Made by a program: the position numbers and the translations under genes. From contig NZ_CP134053.1 of the NCBI RefSeq assembly GCF_031583065.1, forward strand, positions 5,435,001 to 5,499,000: a DNA stretch of 64,000 nucleotides. Reading direction: 5' to 3'. The stretch comes from Streptomyces sp. CGMCC 4.7035 (lineage in GTDB: Bacteria > Actinomycetota > Actinomycetes > Streptomycetales > Streptomycetaceae). Position 1 is the stretch's first letter. Every line of letters begins with the position of its first letter. Shown in pieces: positions 42,977 to 51,239 of the stretch. The notes beneath the pieces are model-generated. The model did no database searches, was not told where the DNA came from, and saw only the letters and a program-made list of their open reading frames with translations.

Positions 42977-43971
42977 TCGTCGACTGCGCCATCTACCGCG
43001 ACGGGCACCGGACCGAGGGCCCCGAGGACCTCTCCGACGCCCTGGACGAGGCGCGCGCCTCGGGCGACTCCTTCTTGTGGATCGGGTTGTACGAGCCGAC
43101 GGCGAAGGAGTTCGACCTGGTCACCAAGGAGTTCGGACTCCACCCGCTGGCCATCGAGGACGCCCTGAAGGCACACCAGCGACCCAAGCTGGAGGTGTAC
43201 GAGGACTCGCTGTTCATGGTGTTCAAGCCGGTGTCGTACGAACCGCGCAGCGACACCGTTTCCACCGGCGAGCTGATGGTCTTCCTCGGCGACTCCTTCG
43301 TGGTCACCGTGCGCCATGGTGAGGAGATGCCGCTGAGGTCCCTGCGCCACCATCTGGAGGACCAGCCGGAGATGCTGCGGCACGGGCCCACGGGGGTGCT
43401 GTACTCGATCGCGGACTCCGTCGTCGACCACTACCTGGACGTGGCGACCGAGCTGGGGACCGATCTGGAGGAACTGGAGGCGGAGGTCTTCGCTCCGTCC
43501 GGCGGCGGCTCGCGGCACACGGCCTCGCGGATATACACGTTCAAACGGCAGGTCCTGGAGTTCCGGCGGGCCACGGTCCCGCTGGCGCCGCCGCTGACCC
43601 GGCTGGCGGGACAGGGGACGTTCGGCGCGGCGGTGCCGTTCGTGCAGGAGAAGTCGCGCCCCTTCTTCCGTGACGTCAACGACCATCTGACCCGGGTGAA
43701 CGAGTCCGTGGAGGGCCTGGACCGGCTGGTCTCCGACATCCTCTCGGCGCATCTGGCGCAGATGAGCGTCCGGCAGAACGACGACATGCGGAAGATCTCG
43801 GCGTGGGCGGCGATGGCCGCGATCCCCACGATGATCGCGGGGATCTACGGGATGAACTTCGACCACATGCCGGAGCTGCACTGGGTCTGGTCGTACCCGG
43901 CGGTGATCGTGGTGATGGCGGCGTTCGAGGTGGTGCTGTACCGGCTGTTCAAGCGGCGGGGCTGGATGTAG
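42973..43971 (+). CDS. corA: CorA-family magnesium/cobalt transporter
   Basis: 332 residues. The cytoplasmic funnel domain (SFLWIGLYEPTAKEFDLVTKEFGLHPLAIEDALKAHQRPKLE) is followed by long helices and two C-terminal membrane spans around the selectivity motif YGMNFDHMPE (about residue 300). It forms a pentameric channel for divalent cations. GTG 42973 begins the conserved IVDCAIYRDG. In-frame alternatives are ATG 42964 and GTG 42937; the last would use the strong AAGGAGGAG. Confidence 0.92.
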   Translation: MIVDCAIYRDGHRTEGPEDLSDALDEARASGDSFLWIGLYEPTAKEFDLVTKEFGLHPLAIEDALKAHQRPKLEVYEDSLFMVFKPVSYEPRSDTVSTGELMVFLGDSFVVTVRHGEEMPLRSLRHHLEDQPEMLRHGPTGVLYSIADSVVDHYLDVATELGTDLEELEAEVFAPSGGGSRHTASRIYTFKRQVLEFRRATVPLAPPLTRLAGQGTFGAAVPFVQEKSRPFFRDVNDHLTRVNESVEGLDRLVSDILSAHLAQMSVRQNDDMRKISAWAAMAAIPTMIAGIYGMNFDHMPELHWVWSYPAVIVVMAAFEVVLYRLFKRRGWM

Positions 43972-43992
43972 CGGAGTTCCGCTTCTCGGCCT

Positions 43993-44118
43993 CCACGCGC
44001 GCGTGGTGGTCGTCCGGGAGCGCGTGCGTGACGGCGTACGGGCCGCACGGGCGGGGCGGATTTGCTTCGGTAGGCGCGTGCGTGACGGCGTACGGGCCTC
44101 ACGCGCGCGTGATGGTCG
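43993..44118. repeat. Duplicated palindrome-containing sequence between corA and the ferritin-like gene
   Basis: GCGCGTGCGTGACGGCGTAC begins at 44020 and 44074, 54 bases apart. The perfect palindrome CACGCGCGCGTG followed by TGGTCG flanks both ends (near 43994 and 44099). This fills the convergent spacer and may serve as a terminator. Confidence 0.75.
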
Positions 44119-44121
44119 GGT

Positions 44122-44910
44122 TCAGGCGAACTCGGGCATGGGCGTGGCGGGGCCGCCCAGGGCGTCGCGCCGCTCCGGCATCTTCAGGGTGACCATCCGC
44201 CGCCAGCCCGCGAACCGCTCATAGGCGTACATGACGTGGATACCGGCCGCCAGCACCACCGCCTTCGCCTTCGACCAGCCGAGGATGCGCCCCATGTGGG
44301 CCATCACGGCGAGGCTGACGTCCCGGTAGATCCGGATCTCGGCCAGTGCGCAGTCGCGCAACGTCCGCTGGATTTCGCGGCCGTGTCCGGCGTAGGCGAA
44401 ACGCAGCAGCTCCTCGTGGCAGTAGGCGAGGTGGTTGTCCTCGTCGTTCGAGATCATCCGCACCGCGCGGCCCACGTCCGGGTGGTCGCCGAAGTGTTTG
44501 CACAGCAGCTCCATCTGCTCGGAGGCGCGCTGTTCGGTGACCCTGCTGTGGGCGAGGTAGGTGACGATGTCCCGCACGGTCAGCGGCTGGTCGCTGTTGA
44601 GCTTCGTGTGGGCGAGCCCGATGCCGTGCTTCTCCAGGAGCATCGTGTAGTCGGTCTCGGGCGGCACCTCTGCGGGTGCGAGGCCGCGTTTCCTCATCAG
44701 GGCGTAGAAGATCCGCCCGTGTTTGTCCTCGTCGGCGCCGTGCCGGGTGATCTTGGGTGCGAGTTCGCGTTCGTCGGCCGGCACCAGTGCGGCGATACGC
44801 CCGTTCTCCCAGCCGCCTTGGGACTCGCCGCTGGCGGCGATGGAGCAGAAGAGCCGGAACGATTCGTCGTTGTCGAAGATCTCCTGGAACAGACTCTTGG
44901 CCGAAAGCAT
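44122..44910 (-). CDS. Ferritin-like domain protein
   Basis: 262 residues, mostly helical. Two metal-binding-type motifs, HGADEDKHGRIFYAL (about residue 69) and ISNDEDNHLAYCHEELL (about 147), provide the Glu/Asp and His ligands of a di-iron four-helix bundle. Members include oxidases and hydroxylases of unknown substrate. ATG 44910 has GAGAGG seven bases upstream; the GTG at 44919 would overlap that site. It is separated from the following LLM gene by a terminator. Confidence 0.8.
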   Translation of the reverse strand: MLSAKSLFQEIFDNDESFRLFCSIAASGESQGGWENGRIAALVPADERELAPKITRHGADEDKHGRIFYALMRKRGLAPAEVPPETDYTMLLEKHGIGLAHTKLNSDQPLTVRDIVTYLAHSRVTEQRASEQMELLCKHFGDHPDVGRAVRMISNDEDNHLAYCHEELLRFAYAGHGREIQRTLRDCALAEIRIYRDVSLAVMAHMGRILGWSKAKAVVLAAGIHVMYAYERFAGWRRMVTLKMPERRDALGGPATPMPEFA

Positions 44911-45063
44911 GGCTGGCACCTCTCTGCAGGGTCCGCAAAGAACGAGTCAAGTGCGGTGCCAGGGGTGCGGCAACACGTGCGCCGGACGGCTGAGCCGAAT
45001 GACGGACAGCCGGGCGCGGAGCGGCGCGTAACCAGGAGGCGCGTCGGCGCGTTGTTCCCGGTG

Positions 45064-45106
45064 ACGGCCGTGGCGGGGAAGACCCCCGAGCCCCCACCAC
45101 GGCCGT
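45064..45106 (-). terminator. Terminator after the LLM oxidoreductase gene
   Basis: Arms 45064-45078 and 45092-45106 pair over 15 bases with one mismatch; they follow the stop at 45126 on the minus strand. Confidence 0.7.
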
Positions 45107-45125
45107 GGAGAATCTCCGCTCGTCC

Positions 45126-46181
45126 TTACGCGAGCCCAGCCCGCTCCAGGGCCTCGGATCCGGCCCGGAGCGAGGCGATCCGCTCCCCCAGAGTGAAGCC
45201 CGCGGGGGCCAGCGAGAGCGTGGTGACGCCGGCCGCGGCGTAGGCCTTCATCCGGTCGGCGATGCGGTCCACGGAGCCGAGCAGGGTGGTCCGGTCGATC
45301 AGCTCGTGCGGGACCGCGGCCGCGGCGCCCTGCTTGTCGCCGGAGAGGTACTTCTCCTGGACCTCGGCGGCCGCCTGCTCGTAGCCCATGCGCCGGGCGA
45401 GCTGGTTGTAGAAGTTCTGCTTGGGGCTGCCCATGCCGCCGATGTACAGGGCGGTGTAGGGGCGGAAGGTGTCGGCGAGCGCGGCCACGTCCTTGTCGTC
45501 ACCGAGCGCGAGCGGGAGCGTGGGGCAGACGTCGAAGCCGTCGAGGGTCTTGCCGGCCTTCTCACGCCCGGCGCGCAGATAGGTGATCGCGGTCTCTTCG
45601 AGGTGGTCGGCCGAGGGGAAGATGAGCAGCGCGCCGTCGGCGATCTCGCCGGTCTGCTCCAGGTTCTTGGGGCCGATGGCGGCGATGTAGAGCGGGATGT
45701 GCTCGCGCTGGGGGTGCACGGTCAGCTTGATCGGCTTGCCGGGGCCGCCGGGCAGCGGCAGGGTCCAGTGCTCGCCCTCGTACGACAGCCGCTCGCGCGT
45801 CATCGCCTTGCGTACGATCTCCACGTACTCCCGGGTGCGGGACAGCGGCTTGTCGAACTTGACGCCGTACCAGCCCTCGGAGACCTGCGGCCCGGAGACG
45901 CCGAGGCCGAGACGGAAACGGCCGCCGGAGAGCGAGTCGAGGGTGGCGGCGGTCATCGCGGTCATCGCCGGCTGACGGGCCGGGATCTGGAAGATGGCAG
46001 AGCCGACATCGATGCGTTCGGTCTGGGCGGCGACCCAGCTCAGCACGGTGGCCGCGTCGGAGCCGTAGGCCTCGGCGGCCCAGCACACCGCGTATCCGAG
46101 CCGGTCGGCCTCCTGGGCCACGGCGAGGTTGTCCGCGTCCATTCCGGCGCCCCAGTAGCCGAGGTTGATCCCGAGCTGCAT
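45126..46181 (-). CDS. LLM-class F420-dependent oxidoreductase
   Basis: 351 residues, luciferase-like TIM barrel. Conserved opening MQLGINLGYWGAGMDADNLAVAQEADRLGYAVCW, then IDVGSAIFQIPARQPAMTAMTAATLDSLSGGRFRLGLGVSGPQVSEGWYG and PLYIAAIGPKNLEQTGEIADG. This is the F420-using subgroup common in actinobacteria; the substrate is not predictable. The ATG at 46181 opens the barrel. The gene stands alone, with its own terminator. Confidence 0.92.
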   Translation of the reverse strand: MQLGINLGYWGAGMDADNLAVAQEADRLGYAVCWAAEAYGSDAATVLSWVAAQTERIDVGSAIFQIPARQPAMTAMTAATLDSLSGGRFRLGLGVSGPQVSEGWYGVKFDKPLSRTREYVEIVRKAMTRERLSYEGEHWTLPLPGGPGKPIKLTVHPQREHIPLYIAAIGPKNLEQTGEIADGALLIFPSADHLEETAITYLRAGREKAGKTLDGFDVCPTLPLALGDDKDVAALADTFRPYTALYIGGMGSPKQNFYNQLARRMGYEQAAAEVQEKYLSGDKQGAAAAVPHELIDRTTLLGSVDRIADRMKAYAAAGVTTLSLAPAGFTLGERIASLRAGSEALERAGLA

Positions 46182-46374
46182 GGCCGATTCCCCTTACCGA
46201 TCAGTAACGTCCCTTGTGCGCAGACCTTAGCGCGGGGTGCGTCCGGAGGGGAGGGCGGTTCCCCGGCGGTGGGCGTCCCCGGCGGTGGGCGCGCCGCCGG
46301 CACCCGGAAAACCCGGTGGGTGTACGGGAAAACGGTTATCCACAGGCAACCCACTCGGAGAGTTCCGGCCAGTA

Positions 46375-47370
46375 ATGTCGGCGTTCATGGAGCAGAGGCA
46401 TCTCGGCCGTACCGGCCTTCGCGTGTCCCGGATCGGACTCGGCACCCTCACCTGGGGGCGCGACACGGACGAGCACGACGCCGCGGAACAGTTGAAGGTG
46501 TTCTGGGAGGCGGGCGGAACCCTCATCGACACGGCGGACGTGTACGGGGACGGCGAGGCCGAGTATCTGCTCGGGCAGCTCATGGATGCGCTCGTGCCGC
46601 GCCGGGACCTGGTCATCTCGACGAAGGCGGGGAGCGTGCCCGACCCCGACCGCCGCTTCGACGGTTCGCGCGGCCATCTGCTCGCCGCACTGGACGCCTC
46701 GCTCGCCCGCCTCGGCACGGACTACGTCGACGTATGGCACATCCACGCCTTCGACCCCGACACCCCGCTGGAGGAGACCCTGCAGGCGCTCGACCTGGCG
46801 GTCGGCAGCGGCCGGGCACGGTACGCGGGCGTGTCCAACTTCTGCGGCTGGCAGCTCGCGAAGGCGGCGACATGGCAGCTCGCGGCGCCTGACACGCGGA
46901 CCCGGATCGCCAGCACGCAGATGGAGTACTCACTGCTTCAGCGCGGTGTGGAGCGCGAGGTACTGCCGGCGGCGTTGGACCTTGGGGTGGGCCTGCTGCC
47001 GTCCTCCCCGCTGGGCCGGGGCGTGCTCACGGGCAAGTACCGCACCTCGACGCCGGCCGACTCGCGCGGGGCGTCGGAGCACATGGCCCCGTTCGTCGCA
47101 CCGTACCTCGACGACACGGCGAGCAGCATCGTCGACGCGGTGCAGACGGCCGCCGACGGGCTCGCGACGACGCCGCTCCAGGTGGCGCTGGCGTGGGTCC
47201 GCGACCGGCCGGGCGTGGTCGCGCCGATCGTCGGTGCGCGCAACGCACAGCAGCTCACGGCGGCATTGTCAGTGGAGGCGCTTAGTCTTCCTGACGAGAT
47301 CTGCCGGGCGCTGGACGACGTCTCGGCCCCGCTGCACCGCTATCCCGATCACGACTGGAGCACGCTGTGA
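46375..47370 (+). CDS. Aldo/keto reductase
   Basis: 331 residues, NADPH-dependent TIM barrel. Catalytic tetrad: Asp and Tyr in GTLIDTADVYGDGEAEYLLG, Lys in LVISTKAGSVPD, His in VDVWHIHAFDPDTPLEE; cofactor end SPLGRGVLTGKYRT and VAPIVGARNAQQLTAAL. Start is uncertain: ATG 46375 has a distant GGAG, while ATG 46387 follows TAATGT by eight bases and could be leaderless. Its stop overlaps the next gene's GTG, coupling it to the RecD-like protein; a functional link is not obvious. Confidence 0.9.
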   Translation: MSAFMEQRHLGRTGLRVSRIGLGTLTWGRDTDEHDAAEQLKVFWEAGGTLIDTADVYGDGEAEYLLGQLMDALVPRRDLVISTKAGSVPDPDRRFDGSRGHLLAALDASLARLGTDYVDVWHIHAFDPDTPLEETLQALDLAVGSGRARYAGVSNFCGWQLAKAATWQLAAPDTRTRIASTQMEYSLLQRGVEREVLPAALDLGVGLLPSSPLGRGVLTGKYRTSTPADSRGASEHMAPFVAPYLDDTASSIVDAVQTAADGLATTPLQVALAWVRDRPGVVAPIVGARNAQQLTAALSVEALSLPDEICRALDDVSAPLHRYPDHDWSTL

Positions 47371-49592
47371 CCACGGACCCGGAGACCACGGAGACGGCCC
47401 CTCGGCCGGAGAAGCCGGAGGACGGGGCCGACACGCGCGAAGCCGCGGCGGCGGGGGCGCAACCGGCGGAGCCGAGCACCGAGGACGCGCCCGCCGCGGG
47501 CACCGGCGAGAGCGAAGCCGCCGCAGGCACCACCGAAGACCAGGACTCCGCGGCACAGCCGTCCGAGGCCGAGGCCGAGCTGGCCGCTCAGCAGGTCGAG
47601 CGGGAGCGGATCGAGCGTCGGAAGGCCGAGAAGAAGGGCCCGATCGAGGCCGGCGGGAAGCTCAGCGGCAAGGCCGCCGACCTGCTCGCGGCCGTGCGCG
47701 CCGTGGAGAGCGGCGAGAAGCCGGTGGCGAGCGCGTTCAGCGAGCCGGCGCCCGCCCCGCGCAGGCCGAGCGCGCCCGAGCCGGTGCGGCGCACAGAGCC
47801 CGTGGCGCCCCCGGTCGCCGCGGCGGCGCCCGCGGCGGAGGCCGTCGGGGCCGTGCGCGCCGTCCTGGCCGGGGGCGGCGCCCCCGAAGCGCTCGCGCCC
47901 CAGGTCGCGGCGGCCCTCGGCGAGGGGGTCGACGCGCGGCTGCGGGCGGACCCCTGGCAGTTGCTGCGGGTCCCCGGGGTGCGGCCCGAGCAGGCCGACG
48001 GGTTCGCCCGGGCGCTGCTCGGCGCGGAGTGCAGCCCGGACGACGAGCGACGGGCGCGTGCGGTGACGGTCTGGCTGCTGGAGCAGGCGGCCCTGGCCGG
48101 GCACACCGCGCTGGAGGTCCCTGCCCTTGAGGCCGCGCTCGCGCAGCGCTCGGTGCCGGACCCCGAAGCGGCCGTCCACAGCACGATCGCCGAGGGCGAG
48201 GCCCTGGTCTTCCAGGACGCCCTGGAGACGGCCGCACCGACCGACAGCGGCGAGGACGAGGAGGACGAGAACCGTCCGGTTCGCGTCCTGATCGGCCTGG
48301 AGCGGTACGCGCTCGCGGAGGAGAGCCTCGCCGACGGGCTGGCCCGGCTGATCAACTCCGTGCCGAAGGCGGACGGTTCGGCCGAGGACTGGGATCGGGC
48401 GGCCTCATCGGCGCGCGGCTCCGCCGCGGAGCTGCTCCGCGCGGTCGCCGGGCACGGCCTGGTGCTCCACACCGGCGGGGAGGCCTCCCGCGTCGAGCCG
48501 GCGACACTGCTGCACGAGGCGCGCAGGCTCGGCGTGCGCGCCTGGGCCGCCACGCACAGCCCGGCCGGCCGCGATCTGTTCGCCGCGCTCCTGACCCGGC
48601 TCGACCTGCCGGACGCCCCCGCCGAACCGACGCAACCGGCGCTCGCCACCGTGGCGGGCCTCCTGTCGGGCGCCGAGGGGCCGGGCCGGGACGCGGACGG
48701 TGCGCTGGACCTCGACCTGCTCATCGTGCTGGACGCACCCCAACTGGACGTCGAGACGGCGGCCCTGCTGACCGAGTCGCTGCCCGACGGCGCCCGGCTG
48801 GTGCTGAGCGGCGATCCGGGGGTGCTGTGGTCGGCGGGTCCGGGACGGGTGTTCGCGGATCTGCTCGCCGCCCGGGCCTGCCCGCAGATCGCCTCGCGGA
48901 CCCCCGACCCCGGCCCGATCGGGGACCTGGTCTCGGCGATCGGCGTCGGTGAGCTGCCGCAGGTCGACGCGCCCGGCAAGGAGGTCGTGATCGTGCCGGT
49001 GCGGGACGCCGGGGAGGCGGTGCACCGGACCGTGCAGCTGGTCGCGGACTCCGTGCCGCGCGCCATCGGGATCCCGGCCGAGGAGACGCAGGTGATCACG
49101 CCGGGCCACGGCGGAGCGGCGGGCACCCGCGCGCTGAACGCAGCGCTCAAGGAGCGGCTCAACCCCGGCCCGGGCCGCTTCGGCGGGTTCGACCCCGGCG
49201 ACCGGATCGCCTACTCCCCCGTCCCGGGCCGTACGGTGCCGGGTCGTGTCGTGAAGGCGGACGCGGAGGGGCTGCACCTGGAGTGCTCGGGCGCCCCCGT
49301 CGTCGTACGGAAGGAGCGGGTGGAGCAGTCCGTGCGGCACGGCTGGGCGCTCACCGCGCATCAGGCGGTGGGGCAGCAGTGGCGCGCGGTCGTCGTGGTA
49401 CTGCCGGGTGACGCCGCCCAGACCCTGACCCGGCCCTGGGTGTACACGGCCTTCGGCCGGGCAGACCGCCATCTGTCGATCGTGCACGGAGTGGAACAGG
49501 CGCTGCCGCGGGCCGTGACGGAAATCCCCGCCAAGCCTCGAACGACGCGTCTGCCCGTACTACTGAGACCACAGATCCCGACCGCCGGCTGA
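47367..49592 (+). CDS. RecD2-like helix-hairpin-helix protein with apparently lost ATP-binding loop
   Basis: 741 residues. N-terminal ~170 residues are Ala/Glu/Pro-rich and disordered. Then a helix-hairpin-helix region (WQLLRVPGVRPEQADGFARALLG), followed by the RecD-type layout: LDLLIVLDAPQLDVETAALLTESLPDGARLVLSGDPGVLWSAGPGRVFADLLA (motifs II-III), TQVITPGHGGAAGTRALNAALKERLNP, and WALTAHQAVGQQWRAVVVVLP with LTRPWVYTAFGRADRHL (motifs V-VI). The Walker A GxGKT expected near residue 355 reads VLHTGGEASRVE, and the DE of motif II is DAPQ. ATP hydrolysis is therefore doubtful. GTG overlaps the preceding stop. Confidence 0.85.
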   Translation: MTTDPETTETAPRPEKPEDGADTREAAAAGAQPAEPSTEDAPAAGTGESEAAAGTTEDQDSAAQPSEAEAELAAQQVERERIERRKAEKKGPIEAGGKLSGKAADLLAAVRAVESGEKPVASAFSEPAPAPRRPSAPEPVRRTEPVAPPVAAAAPAAEAVGAVRAVLAGGGAPEALAPQVAAALGEGVDARLRADPWQLLRVPGVRPEQADGFARALLGAECSPDDERRARAVTVWLLEQAALAGHTALEVPALEAALAQRSVPDPEAAVHSTIAEGEALVFQDALETAAPTDSGEDEEDENRPVRVLIGLERYALAEESLADGLARLINSVPKADGSAEDWDRAASSARGSAAELLRAVAGHGLVLHTGGEASRVEPATLLHEARRLGVRAWAATHSPAGRDLFAALLTRLDLPDAPAEPTQPALATVAGLLSGAEGPGRDADGALDLDLLIVLDAPQLDVETAALLTESLPDGARLVLSGDPGVLWSAGPGRVFADLLAARACPQIASRTPDPGPIGDLVSAIGVGELPQVDAPGKEVVIVPVRDAGEAVHRTVQLVADSVPRAIGIPAEETQVITPGHGGAAGTRALNAALKERLNPGPGRFGGFDPGDRIAYSPVPGRTVPGRVVKADAEGLHLECSGAPVVVRKERVEQSVRHGWALTAHQAVGQQWRAVVVVLPGDAAQTLTRPWVYTAFGRADRHLSIVHGVEQALPRAVTEIPAKPRTTRLPVLLRPQIPTAG

Positions 49593-49619
49593 AGGCCGGC
49601 GGACCCCCCATTCATCCCC

Positions 49620-50060
49620 TCCGGCGTTCGAGAAGCGAGGTCCGGGGCGCAGCGCCGCGGGGTGCGGGGCGGGGGCCCGGCGGGGGCCCGGCGGGGGCCA
49701 GGGGCGGAGCCCCCGGGGACCAGGGGCCAGAGCCCGGGCAGGGGTGCACGGGCACTGCCCCGCGAGGGTCCACAGGAGTCCAGGGGCGGAGCCCCCTGGG
49801 GATGCGGGGGGCCGAGCCCCGGCAGGGATCCACGGGCGAAGCCCAAGCGTGGTCGAAGCGGCGGAGCCCCAGCGGGGTACGGGGGCGGAGCCCCAGCGGG
49901 GTACGGGGGCGGAGCCCCAGCCCGGTCGAAGGGGCGGAGCCCCAGCAGGGATCCGCGGGCGGAGCCCCAGCTCGGTCGAAGGCAGAGCCCCAGTGGGGTA
50001 CGGGGGCAGAGCCCCGGCGGGGTCGAAGGGGCGGAGCCCCTGGGGACGGGAAGGGTAGGG
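49620..50060. repeat. Array of GGGGCGGAGCCCC hairpins in a 534-base spacer
   Basis: About a dozen perfect or near-perfect copies of GGGGCGGAGCCCC lie in tandem, joined by links such as AGCGGGGTACG, CCCGGTCGAA and AGCAGGGATCCGC in a period of roughly 27-32 bases. The spacer separates the RecD-like gene from a convergent gene and has no supported coding sequence. Some copies are altered to GGGCAGAGCCC or GGGCGAAGCCC. The array can form many alternate stem-loops. Confidence 0.9.
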
Positions 50061-50126
50061 GCGGCGGGGGCGAGCCGACACGGGTGCCCCGGGTGGCAAC
50101 GCCACGGCCCCCGGCCGAGCCCCCGG

Positions 50127-50846
50127 TCAGCGATCCGCGTCCAGTGGCTCCAGGTCCTCGTCGTCGTCCAGATCGCCGTCCAGCTCCGGGTCGGGCCCGA
50201 GGTCCTCCTCCAGTCGGTCGACCTCCAGTCGATCGTCCTCCGACTCCTCGTCGAAGACCGCGCTGACGTCGAAGCGGCAGACGACCCGCTGCGGATCGAG
50301 CTGCTCGAAGGGGACCTCCAGCCACTCGCCCGGCTCGGCCGGTTCGTCCGCGGCCGTCACCCACAACGTGGAGTCGCCCTCCTCAAGGCCGAACTCCTTG
50401 TGCCGGGAGGCGATCTCGTCCGGCTCGAACTCACCGAAGAGAACGCCGAGCGCGCCATGGACCGTGCCGGCCGACGGCGCGGGCGTACCCTCCTCGTCCG
50501 CGGCCTCCACGCGCCGCGCCTGAGCCAGCAGCCGCTGCGGCTCCACCACCGTGTAGTCCCGGCGGATCAGCACGCTCAGCGCGTTCGGCTCCTCGGGGCC
50601 CGTGTACGGCGGCAGGGCCTCCTCCGCACCGGGGATCTCGAAGGGCGTGACCTCGTCGTAACGGTCGTAGAGCAGTTCGTCGTACTCCTCGGCGGCCGCC
50701 GCCAGCTCGTTGAACGCCTCGTAGACGGCCGGGTCGTCCTCACCCGTCCTGCGCTCGACCGCGGCCAGGTGGCGGTCGAGGGCGGTCTTGACCGCCTCGG
50801 CGGCGGCGCGTACCTCGGCAGCGGTGGGCTGCGCAGCATCAGACAT
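50127..50846 (-). CDS. Hypothetical acidic protein
   Basis: 239 residues, strongly acidic, ending in an Asp/Glu-rich tail (DEESEDDRLEVDRLEEDLG). It starts with a helical segment (AAEVRAAAEAVKTALDRHLAAVE) and contains ALSVLIRRDYTVVEPQRLLAQARRVE. No membrane span or known motif is seen. There is no ribosome site at ATG 50846, but TAGCGT lies seven bases before it, as in leaderless actinobacterial genes. It is divergent from the DUF5703 gene. Family not recognised; orthologues are expected in other Streptomyces. Confidence 0.75.
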   Translation of the reverse strand: MSDAAQPTAAEVRAAAEAVKTALDRHLAAVERRTGEDDPAVYEAFNELAAAAEEYDELLYDRYDEVTPFEIPGAEEALPPYTGPEEPNALSVLIRRDYTVVEPQRLLAQARRVEAADEEGTPAPSAGTVHGALGVLFGEFEPDEIASRHKEFGLEEGDSTLWVTAADEPAEPGEWLEVPFEQLDPQRVVCRFDVSAVFDEESEDDRLEVDRLEEDLGPDPELDGDLDDDEDLEPLDADR

Positions 50847-50893
50847 AGTGCAGACGCTATCCGTACCGGGCCCCAGCCCGCACAATAGATGCG

Positions 50894-51082
50894 ATGCCGG
50901 AATACGAATTTGTCGACGTGTACGTACCGCGCGGGGTCTCCCGCAAGGACGCCACACGTCTGCTGACCGACCATGCCGAGTACGGACACTGGGAGTTGGA
51001 CCGCCTGAGCCTGCTGCGAGACGGCAGCCGCAAGGTGCGGTTGCGCCGGCGGATCATTCGCCAGGTGCGCGCCACGTGGTGA
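50894..51082 (+). CDS. DUF5703-type small protein
   Basis: 62 residues, basic at the C-terminus. Sequence MPEYEFVDVYVPRGVSRKDA then LLTDHAEYGHWELDRLSLLRDGSRKVRLRRRI is recognised as a small conserved actinobacterial family of unknown function. Only 47 bases separate it from the divergent acidic protein gene, so the two share a control region. A perfect terminator follows. Confidence 0.8.
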   Translation: MPEYEFVDVYVPRGVSRKDATRLLTDHAEYGHWELDRLSLLRDGSRKVRLRRRIIRQVRATW

Positions 51083-51095
51083 GCGAAGGCGGCTG

Positions 51096-51135
51096 AAACG
51101 GATCGGGCCCCGCTGCGGCGGGGCCCGATCCGTTT
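51096..51135 (+). terminator. Very strong terminator, perfect 18-bp stem
   Basis: Arms 51096-51113 and 51118-51135 are exact complements with the loop TGCG, thirteen bases after the DUF5703 stop. Confidence 0.9.
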
Positions 51136-51239
51136 CGGACGCCGTGACGCCATCGCGCGAGGCGTGCGGTGCGACGCGGTCGCGCGATGAAACGTGGTGT
51201 GCGTGTGTACGTGGTGTCGGTGATGTGCATCCGGCGCCG

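Noticed and set aside
46336..46344. Perfect DnaA box TTATCCACA
   Set aside because: Single occurrence, no clustered boxes and no origin genes nearby; one 9-mer is likely by chance or a minor titration site.
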